64,000 nt of DNA. Origin: Legionella israelensis. Lineage in GTDB: Bacteria > Pseudomonadota > Gammaproteobacteria > Legionellales > Legionellaceae. Below the pieces are notes generated by a model, which was not told where the DNA came from, did no database searches, and was given only the letters and a program-made list of their open reading frames with translations. Position numbers and translations under genes: made by a program. Within the stretch, counting starts at the first letter, position 1, and every line of letters starts with the position of its first letter. The stretch covers positions 310,001 through 374,000 of the forward strand of contig NZ_CP038273.1 in the NCBI RefSeq assembly GCF_004571175.1, given 5' to 3'. Positions 57,355 to 64,000 of this stretch are shown one piece after another.

Positions 57355-57869
57355 TGAGATCTTCTCCTTCTGGGTTTTCGTTGACTCATCACCAAAGGTA
57401 ATCCATTACGCATATGACTATGGCAAATAGCGATAGCCAAGGCATCGGCTGCATCATTCTGAGGCCGGTTTGATAATGACAGTAGCTGAACGACCATATG
57501 ACTCACCTGCTCTTTCTGAGCTGCACCATACCCCACCACGGATTGTTTCACTTCCCGCGCTGAGTACTCAGCAATTTTTATCCGATGAGATGCCGCAGCG
57601 ACCAATGCTGCACCGCGAGCATGACCTAATTTCAAAGCAGAATCCGGATTTTGATGAACAAAAACCTGTTCTATAGCCACTTCGTCAGGTTGATAATTTT
57701 CCATAAGCTGGCAAATGCTGTCATAAATACGTAATAAACGACCACTTAGCGAACCATCAGTAGTCCTTATGCAACCACTATCGACATAATAAAGATGACG
57801 GTTTTTTTCCTCAATTAAACCATAGCCGGTAATTCGTGATCCTGGATCTATCCCTAGAATAACAGTCAT
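57351..57869 (-). CDS. ruvC: Holliday junction resolvase RuvC
   Basis: The start at 57869 gives [19 protein letters not shown], matching RuvC of other bacteria; its ATG shares a base with the yebC stop (TAATG). The four acidic residues are visible in GIDPGS, VAIEQVFV and NDAADALAIA. It nicks Holliday junctions symmetrically to resolve them. Confidence 0.95.
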   Translation of the reverse strand: MTVILGIDPGSRITGYGLIEEKNRHLYYVDSGCIRTTDGSLSGRLLRIYDSICQLMENYQPDEVAIEQVFVHQNPDSALKLGHARGAALVAAASHRIKIAEYSAREVKQSVVGYGAAQKEQVSHMVVQLLSLSNRPQNDAADALAIAICHSHMRNGLPLVMSQRKPRRRRSQ

Positions 57870-58615
57870 TACTCCATTGATTCCCATAATTCGTCAGGGA
57901 TCTCAGCATTAGAATGCACTTCCTGAACATCGTCTAAATCCTCAAGAATATCAATCAATTTCATTAAACTTTGAGCAGTTTCAGTGTCCAATGTTACTCT
58001 TGTGTCTGCTTGCATGCTTAATTGTGATTGTTCAACAACAATTCCTGTTTTTTGCAAAGCTTGCAACACTTCATGATATTTATCAGCAGATGTAGTGATT
58101 TCAACTTGCCCATTCTCTTCTGCAGAAATGTCTTCTGCTCCAGCATCCAATGCAATCTCCATTACATCTTCCTCAGTAGGACCTTTTTCCAGCAGTATCT
58201 CACCTTTTTTGTTAAAAAGATAAGCTACAGAACCATCGGTTCCAAGATTACCACCAAATTTACTGAAAGCATGCCTTACTTCAGACACCGTCCGATTCTT
58301 ATTATCAGATAAACAATCTACCAAAATTGCAACCCCTCCCGGCCCATAACCTTCATAACGCATTTCCATCATATTTTCGCCTTCAAGGCCACCAGCGCCT
58401 CTTTTGATAGCGTTATCAATCGTATCTCGTTTCATATTGGCTTTCAGTGCCTTGGTGATAGCGTCTCTTAATCTGGGGTTCGTTGCTTCATCACCTCCTC
58501 CCATGCGTGCAGCAACAGTGATTTCACGAATAAGTTTGGTAAAGATTTTACCCCGTTTAGCATCTTGTGCACCTTTACGAAATTTAATGTTAGCCCATTT
58601 ACTATGTCCTGCCAT
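57869..58615 (-). CDS. yebC: YebC/TACO1-family protein
   Basis: The 248-residue protein starts [25 protein letters not shown] and has [19 protein letters not shown], both hallmarks of the family. Members were first described as transcription regulators; later work links the family to translation of proline-rich stretches. It heads yebC-ruvC-ruvA. The gap of 470 bases to hmgA holds no gene that I can support. Confidence 0.95.
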   Translation of the reverse strand: MAGHSKWANIKFRKGAQDAKRGKIFTKLIREITVAARMGGGDEATNPRLRDAITKALKANMKRDTIDNAIKRGAGGLEGENMMEMRYEGYGPGGVAILVDCLSDNKNRTVSEVRHAFSKFGGNLGTDGSVAYLFNKKGEILLEKGPTEEDVMEIALDAGAEDISAEENGQVEITTSADKYHEVLQALQKTGIVVEQSQLSMQADTRVTLDTETAQSLMKLIDILEDLDDVQEVHSNAEIPDELWESME

Positions 58616-59085
58616 ACATACCTCAATTTATTCATCGATTGATGTTAAGCTTTACAGTTCAGCATATGAAGCATTCATATAAAGCCAAGCATCTACCTCA
58701 TAATTTTGATGTTAAACGCAATGTTCAACTTTTTGAATCCCCATTCCCGAACTTGATCCTGCTTGCCATGGAATTATCGACACACTATGAAATGGATGTT
58801 ACTGACAATGTCCGGATAAGATCTGCAGAGTTGAATATCACATGATGTTAGATTAATTATAGAAAGAAAAATTCCTTACCTGAAACCGGAATTATACAAC
58901 GACAGACGATGAAAAAGAATGAATCCACTCATATCTTTTTATAAAATAAGAACGCAATGCCGACATTCCGTACTGCGCCTATTTTTGCTAAACAGAATAA
59001 TTTTACACAAGAAATGCGCTTTAACCTCGACATCATAAACCAATTCAGTCTATCCTATCGATACTTATGTAAGGGAGATAAAACC
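58616..59085. other. Intergenic region between yebC and hmgA
   Basis: No recognised gene, repeat or RNA is visible. A 68-codon open frame (58639-58845, plus) has no ribosome site and no family I know; it could be a small gene, but I did not annotate it. An open frame in phase with hmgA runs up to 58957, but it lacks the homology and ribosome site of the true start. Divergent promoters for yebC and hmgA should lie here; no clear boxes were found. Confidence 0.5.
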
Positions 59086-60345
59086 ATGTACCTATGCGGA
59101 TTTGGCAATCATCATGAAACCGAAGCATTAAGCGGAGCATTACCAAAAAATCAAAATTCTCCTCAGCAGTGTGAATATGGTCTTTATGCAGAGCAACTAA
59201 GTGGCACAGCGTTTACCCGCCCTCGACATAACAATTTACGTAGCTGGCTTTATCGTATTCTACCTTCTGTTGTTTATGAAGAATATCAACCATATCCAAA
59301 AAAAATAACCCATCCCCTTAATAAAGCTCAATCGCCTAATCCGCTGCGCTGGTCACCTTTATCAACACAAACTGAGCCTTGTGATTTCATTGACGGACTG
59401 TTTCATGTAGCTGGACATGAGCTTTGCAATGCCTATACTTATCACTGTGATCTTTCCATGGACAACCGTTACTGCAGCAATCATGATGGAGAAATGCTGA
59501 TTGTTCCTTATCTTGGTGAGCTAAAATTAAGAACTGAATTTGGCGAACTGAAGATAGGTCCAGGTATGATTGCAGTGATTCCAAGAGGCGTTAAATTCAA
59601 AGCAGAGCTTAATTCACCGGAGGCTGCCGGCTATCTTTGTGAAAATCTTTCTTCTCCTTTAACCCTGCCGCAATTAGGCCCTATTGGTGCAAATGGCCTT
59701 GCCCACCCGCGTCATTTTATGTACCCAAAAGCAGCTTATGAAAATATTGAAGGAGAAATAACATTAATTTGTAAATATCAACAACATTGGTGGCAGGCAA
59801 AAACGAATCATTCACCGCTCAATGTGGTTGCCTGGCATGGTAATTACGCTCCTTATTGTTACGATTTAAATTTATTCAACACCATCAACACAGTCAGCTA
59901 TGATCATGTTGATCCTTCCATATTCACGGTCCTCACTTCTGAAAGTGCAGTTCCAGGGGTAGCTAATTTAGATTTTGTTATTTTTCCTTCCAGATGGATG
60001 GTAGCAGAGCATACTTTCCGTCCTCCCTATTATCATCGCAATATTATGAGCGAATTCATGGGATTAATCTATGGAGAATATGATGCCAAACAAGAAGGTT
60101 TTAGCCCCGGCGGCATCAGTCTGCACAATTGCATGACCCCTCACGGTCCAGATCGGCATACCTTTGAGAAAGCATCCATGCAGAAACTGATTCCGGTAAA
60201 ATATGAAAATACACTGGCTATCATGTTTGAAACCAAGCTGCCTTGGATTGTTACAGAACAAGCGATACATCATCCACAGCGACAAAAAAATTATCTGGCC
60301 TGTTGGCAGAATTTAAAAGCACATTTTAGAGAAGAACAAGGTTGA
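59086..60345 (+). CDS. hmgA: Homogentisate 1,2-dioxygenase
   Basis: The start at 59086 follows AAGGGAG by about nine bases and gives [20 protein letters not shown], the normal N-terminus; the frame extends upstream without support. The protein has 419 residues. The iron-binding region [18 protein letters not shown]...[12 protein letters not shown] and the [17 protein letters not shown] stretch are complete. It opens the ring of homogentisate in tyrosine degradation; loss of it in Legionella makes pyomelanin accumulate. No maiA or fahA is next to it. Confidence 0.94.
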   Translation: MYLCGFGNHHETEALSGALPKNQNSPQQCEYGLYAEQLSGTAFTRPRHNNLRSWLYRILPSVVYEEYQPYPKKITHPLNKAQSPNPLRWSPLSTQTEPCDFIDGLFHVAGHELCNAYTYHCDLSMDNRYCSNHDGEMLIVPYLGELKLRTEFGELKIGPGMIAVIPRGVKFKAELNSPEAAGYLCENLSSPLTLPQLGPIGANGLAHPRHFMYPKAAYENIEGEITLICKYQQHWWQAKTNHSPLNVVAWHGNYAPYCYDLNLFNTINTVSYDHVDPSIFTVLTSESAVPGVANLDFVIFPSRWMVAEHTFRPPYYHRNIMSEFMGLIYGEYDAKQEGFSPGGISLHNCMTPHGPDRHTFEKASMQKLIPVKYENTLAIMFETKLPWIVTEQAIHHPQRQKNYLACWQNLKAHFREEQG

Positions 60346-61503
60346 CATTAGCCAATATTTCTGAATGCGCGCTAAAATTTATTCTTAATGAGTTGTTTTT
60401 TGGCAGAAATACAAAGAAAAAATCAATTTGTACTATTATTAGATAAAAGTATTCAAATAATGATTTTCATATGTTGTCCGAAAAAGAAGCATCTGATGAA
60501 CTGCGTAAACAATTTTGTGAGGACATTGTTCCTGTCACTAAATTCTCTTATAAATTAGGAGGAAAGGCAAGAACAGAAATCCAATTGAACATTGAGGAAT
60601 TCTCAAAAAAACGTGAGAAATTTCTCGCCGAAGCTCCTTCTGTAACACCAAAAGAATCATTAGAAAAAACTTCTGATCTATTGAAAGAACCTTTTATTGT
60701 AGGTGAGTCACACACCCATATCAGCCCCAAAAAATTTTTAATAGAAAACATGAAAAAAATGAAAGAAAATGGATATGAAATTTTATTCATGGAGCATTTA
60801 TTTTATGATACTCATCAAAAAGATCTGGATCATTTTTTTGAAACAGGCGAAATATCTAATGAATTAATGACGCAACTTCAAGCGATGAATCGGCATGGAC
60901 TGGTACATTTATTTGACCACTCTTCGGAAGCTATCCCAGACCTATGGAAAAAAAATGATTATATAGCTGTATTACAGGCTGCTCGTGAAGCAGGTATTAG
61001 AATCGTTGGAATTGATGTAAGTCCTGTTTATAAAAGCCAAAAAATAGGTATGAATAGTGAGCAGATGGACAGTACCCGAATCGGGTATATGAATTATACA
61101 GCAGCAAACATCATGCAACGCGAAATTCATTCATTACCCCCCGGCAAAAAATGGTGTGCATTTATGGGAAATGCACATGTAAATAGCTTTGAAAATACGC
61201 CAGGTGTTTCAGAGTTACTTAATGCAAGAAGCGTTTATATTTTTGACCCACCCCAATGGAAAACTTCGCAGAAACCCAACGAAGGAAGTATTGAACTCGA
61301 CAGTGAATATATAATAATGAATGGACGACGGATATTTAAAGGTGATGCAATTTTTGAATTAGACCCACGATCAAATGCTTCCTCACTCCTTGAAAAACCC
61401 TCCGAAAATACCTGTTCAATTACTTCAAGTGTAAGCCTCCCCTAAAATAGGTGTATTTCTGATTAGAGTTCTCCAAGTTAAACTATGTTTGAGGAGAACA
61501 AAA

Positions 61504-61770
61504 ATGAAAAAATCGCGGTATACAGAAACACAAATTGTCAAAATTCTAAAAGAAGTCGAAGCAGGTCGGCTGGTAAAAGAAATTTGTCGTGAATATGGCA
61601 TTTCAGACGCAACCTATTACAACTGGAAAGCAAAATATGGTGGTATGGAGGCATCCGATATAAAACGTCTGAAAGATCTTGAAGAAGAGAACCGTCGTCT
61701 AAAGCAGATGTATGCTGAGCTAAGTCTTGATCACAAAATCCTGAAGGATATTGTCGAAAAAAAGCTGTGA
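61504..61770 (+). CDS. IS3-family transposase OrfA
   Basis: The 88-residue protein starts MKKSRYTETQIVKILKEVE after a GAGGAG site eight bases upstream; a TTG at 61489 would add five codons. It has the helix-turn-helix (YGISDATYYNWKAKYGG) and a coiled coil. It ends over the slippery heptamer A-AAA-AAG (61758-61764), six bases before TGA. Confidence 0.9.
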   Translation: MKKSRYTETQIVKILKEVEAGRLVKEICREYGISDATYYNWKAKYGGMEASDIKRLKDLEEENRRLKQMYAELSLDHKILKDIVEKKL

Positions 61771-62612
61771 AGCCATCTGTGAGACGGGAGCTGGTTGATT
61801 ATGCAGTGAATGCTCATACTGTGAGTTTACGCCGGGCGTGTAAGGTTGTGGGTATCAGCGACTCAGTTTATCGATATAAGCCGGATAGCCAATCTGATGA
61901 AGGCGTTATTGTGGCATTGCAGGAATCATCCGAACGCTATCCGGCGTATGGCTTTAGTAAATTGCTTAAAGTCTTACGCCGCCAGGGTCATAGGTGGAAT
62001 CATAAACGTGTTTATCGGGTGTATTGTGAACTGAAGCTCAATATGCGTCGTAAAGGCAAAAAACGGCTTCCTAATCGCTCACCCGAACCACTGAGTGTGC
62101 CAGCATCCATTAATCAGTGTTGGTCTATGGATTTTATGTGTGATGCGTTGATGTGTGGCCGACGCTTCAGAACATTTAACATAGTAGATGATTTTAACCG
62201 TGAAGTGTTGGCTATCGAAATCGATTTGAGCCTGCCTGCTCAGCGAGTGGTTCGCGTATTAGAACGTGTTGTTGCATGGCGAGGTTTGCCTGCTAAATTA
62301 CGCATGGATAATGGTCCTGAATTTATCTCAAGCACATTAGCAGACTGGGCTGAAAAGCATCACGTGGCTTTAGAATTTATTAAGCCAGGTAAACCAACGC
62401 AAAATTCATTTATTGAGCGATTCAATAGAACTTACCGCACGGAGATATTGGATATGTACGCGTTTAAAAATTTACAAGAAGTCAGGGAGCTGACAGAAAA
62501 CTGGATAAAAGAGTACAACGACGAAAGACCCCATGATTCACTAAATGATTTAACGCCGTGGGAATATCTGGCAAAAAATCAGCCAATGAACTCTAATTTA
62601 GGATGCCACTAA
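61767..62612 (+). CDS. IS3-family transposase OrfB
   Basis: The 281-residue rve-type protein has its DDE residues in CWSMDFMCDAL, RMDNGPEFIS and NSFIERFNRTYRTE. The independent start would be the GTG overlapping the orfA stop. It lies in the -1 frame to orfA, as for the first copy, so an OrfAB fusion made by frameshifting is expected. Confidence 0.9.
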   Translation: MKPSVRRELVDYAVNAHTVSLRRACKVVGISDSVYRYKPDSQSDEGVIVALQESSERYPAYGFSKLLKVLRRQGHRWNHKRVYRVYCELKLNMRRKGKKRLPNRSPEPLSVPASINQCWSMDFMCDALMCGRRFRTFNIVDDFNREVLAIEIDLSLPAQRVVRVLERVVAWRGLPAKLRMDNGPEFISSTLADWAEKHHVALEFIKPGKPTQNSFIERFNRTYRTEILDMYAFKNLQEVRELTENWIKEYNDERPHDSLNDLTPWEYLAKNQPMNSNLGCH

Positions 62613-63109
62613 ATATGGGGGGTTTACACAAGTTATAAAGAAAAATTAGAACATATACAGTCACCAGAATCAAAGCTTACAGCTAAAAAAGAATTAGCAA
62701 TAAAATATCTAAGCAATCTCGAGGTTGCTCAGATAGGTGAAATATTTGGATTTGATGACGGTGAATTGGATGATACCTATCATTTTGTGAAAAGAATCAC
62801 TCCTGCCAATTCGAACAAACCTTTTGAAGAGAATAATACATTTGCGCTTGTTATTGAAAGCTATTATTCTGACAGGGAACCATATACTCTTTATATATCT
62901 AAAGATCAATTGTTAGAATTTGCCGCTGAGCAAAATAAAATCGACTTAAAACAAGAGGATGAGAACCAATTGAATATATAGGCATGTGAAGCTCAGGGAT
63001 ATACAGACGTTCTTATGACCCAACATGCTCTACATAAGCATTTTAATTATTTTTAACCTGTCGGTCTTTCGCAGAAGCATGTCATTTCCTAACTAAACTT
63101 CTAAATGCT

Positions 63110-64000
63110 TTAAAATAAATCTTCCTGCGTTAATCCTACTTTTTCTAATAAACCTCTTAATGTTTTAAGAGCTTCAACCTGAATTTGTCGAACCCGTTCG
63201 CGTGTCAGGCCGATTTCCTTGCCTACATCTTCCAAAGTGGCCTTCTCAAACCCCCGCAAACCAAAACGCCTTGCGATGACTTGCTGTTGATTTTCAGTTA
63301 ATTTATCCAGAAAAGACTCAATGTGTTGACGAAGGTTCTCATCTGTCAGTAATTCCGCGGGATTTAAGCTGTTTTCATCGGCTATAGTATCCAATATTGA
63401 TTTATTTTCATCATAACCAATGGGTGTATCCACAGATGTGACCTTTTCATTAAGACCAAGCAATTTCTCAACATCTTCAAGAGGCTTATCCACCATATCA
63501 GCAATTTCTTCAGCGGTAGGTTCATGATCCAGTTTTTGCGTTAATTGCCTTGCTGCACGTAAATAAACATTTAACTCCTTAACCACATGAATTGGCAATC
63601 GGATGGTTCTTGTCTGATTCATAATGGCACGCTCAATGGTCTGTCTTATCCACCAAGTGGCATAGGTAGAAAATCGGAAGCCCCTGTCCGGATCAAATTT
63701 CTCCACTGACTTCATAAGCCCCAAATTTCCTTCTTCTATCAGATCAAGCAATGGTAGACCACGGTTTAAGTAACGGCGAGCTATTTTAACGACAAGCCTC
63801 AAGTTGGACTCAATCATTTTTTTTCTGGCCGCTGTATTCCCTTTCAAAGCAAGACGAGCATAATGTACTTCTTCCTCAGCTGTCAAAAGCGGAGAAAATC
63901 CAATTTCACTTAAATACAATTGGGTTGCATCCATAGCTTTTGCCATTCTTTTACCTTTTTGATAAGTAGGAAATAAATCCTCATCGGTAAAATCAGGCAA
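63110..64000 (-). CDS. rpoS: RNA polymerase sigma factor RpoS (5' partial)
   Basis: The 296 visible residues include region 1.2 ([29 protein letters not shown]), region 2 ([48 protein letters not shown]), region 3 and region 4 ([28 protein letters not shown]). The N-terminus lies beyond the right edge; the TTG at 64000 is not a real start. In Legionella RpoS helps set the switch to the transmissive phase. Confidence 0.95.
   Translation of the reverse strand: MPDFTDEDLFPTYQKGKRMAKAMDATQLYLSEIGFSPLLTAEEEVHYARLALKGNTAARKKMIESNLRLVVKIARRYLNRGLPLLDLIEEGNLGLMKSVEKFDPDRGFRFSTYATWWIRQTIERAIMNQTRTIRLPIHVVKELNVYLRAARQLTQKLDHEPTAEEIADMVDKPLEDVEKLLGLNEKVTSVDTPIGYDENKSILDTIADENSLNPAELLTDENLRQHIESFLDKLTENQQQVIARRFGLRGFEKATLEDVGKEIGLTRERVRQIQVEALKTLRGLLEKVGLTQEDLF

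Larger units (their letters stand above)
61426..62632 (+). mobile_element. IS3-family insertion sequence (copy 2) with 4-bp target duplication
   Basis: The element spans 61430-62628 (1199 bp). The ends begin TGTAA with a CCTCCCC core on the left and the matching GGGGGGTTTACA on the right. CAAG flanks it at 61426-61429 and 62629-62632. It has intact orfA and orfB and is related to, but not the same as, the copy at 6534. Confidence 0.9.
60471..62981 (+). pseudogene. Tiki/EreA/PMT-C2-like toxin-type protein, split by an IS3-family element
   Basis: Fragments 60471-61429 and 62633-62981 join in frame after removing the IS3 element and one CAAG copy, giving 435 residues. Motifs of the Tiki/EreA/ChaN/PMT-C2 superfamily are in order: FIVGESHTH (G78-H83), EILFMEHL with Glu108, IRIVGIDVS, and FMGNAHVNS with His236. 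In Pasteurella toxin and similar proteins this fold is a large-toxin domain of uncertain activity. There is no signal peptide. Legionella injects such proteins through Dot/Icm, but that is an inference. The first fragment keeps all motifs and ends with five IS-derived residues, so a shortened product might still fold. Confidence 0.75.

Noticed and set aside
58639-58845. A 68-codon plus-strand frame between yebC and hmgA
   Set aside because: No ribosome site, no recognised family, and a position where promoters are expected.
58957-59085. Upstream extension of hmgA by 43 residues
   Set aside because: The extension does not look like the family N-terminus, and a good ribosome site precedes 59086.
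1-64000. tRNA, rRNA, tmRNA, riboswitch, prophage and toxin-antitoxin modules
   Set aside because: Intergenic spaces were scanned by eye and none showed a supporting structure; a covariance-model search was not possible here.

Overview
The window is AT-rich gammaproteobacterial chromosome and is best read as a Legionella species. The case rests on content: the Lss type I secretion genes (lssY, lssZ, lssB, lssD), pilBCD, a CD39-like ecto-NTPDase, hmgA, a FimV-type protein, the yciB-response regulator-sensor kinase group (PmrAB-like), and a partial rpoS at the right edge. Identities come from motifs and gene order read by eye; no database search was possible.

Layout. 1-11.8 kb: the lss locus, split between the YafK-like gene and lssB by about 4.9 kb of foreign DNA. 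That DNA holds an ISAs1-family element with an IS4-superfamily element inside it, an unknown two-repeat gene cut by an IS3-family element, and a MITE. 11.8-17.7 kb: hpt, a DUF1820 gene, a methyltransferase gene, and pilB-pilC-pilD (type IV pili; PilD also serves type II secretion). 17.9-24.6 kb: two unknown genes, ppsR, the methylcitrate genes prpB-prpC-prpD, and a DUF2490 gene. 24.6-35 kb: a PhzF-like gene, an unknown gene, mnmC, a POT peptide transporter, hemL, an ecto-NTPDase, rubredoxin, hemJ and terC. 35-39.3 kb: pcnB-folK, a universal stress protein and an SLC13-type transporter.

39.3-48.1 kb is a long minus-strand block, der-bamB-yfgM-hisS-rodZ-pilW plus fimV. It joins translation, outer-membrane assembly, cell shape and pilus assembly genes in an order common in gammaproteobacteria, but ispG is missing between rodZ and hisS. 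48.3-55.8 kb: folD, a small acidic protein, an IS982 element, gloB, mltD, yciB and a two-component pair. 55.9-64 kb: a GNAT gene with an odd tail, ruvA-ruvC-yebC, hmgA, a toxin-like gene split by a second IS3 element, and rpoS.

The main discoveries are in the mobile layer. Exact target duplications can be read for four insertion sequences, and they allow the broken genes to be rebuilt in frame: a 254-residue two-repeat protein, a 435-residue Tiki/EreA/PMT-C2-like protein, and an ISAs1 transposase. A small family of hairpin MITEs carries the same termini as the local IS4-type element. Other points of note are a probable AUC start codon for pcnB, a very long Pro-Glu repeat in FimV, and loss of the catalytic histidines in the LssY phosphatase domain. 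I saw no tRNA, rRNA or CRISPR array.
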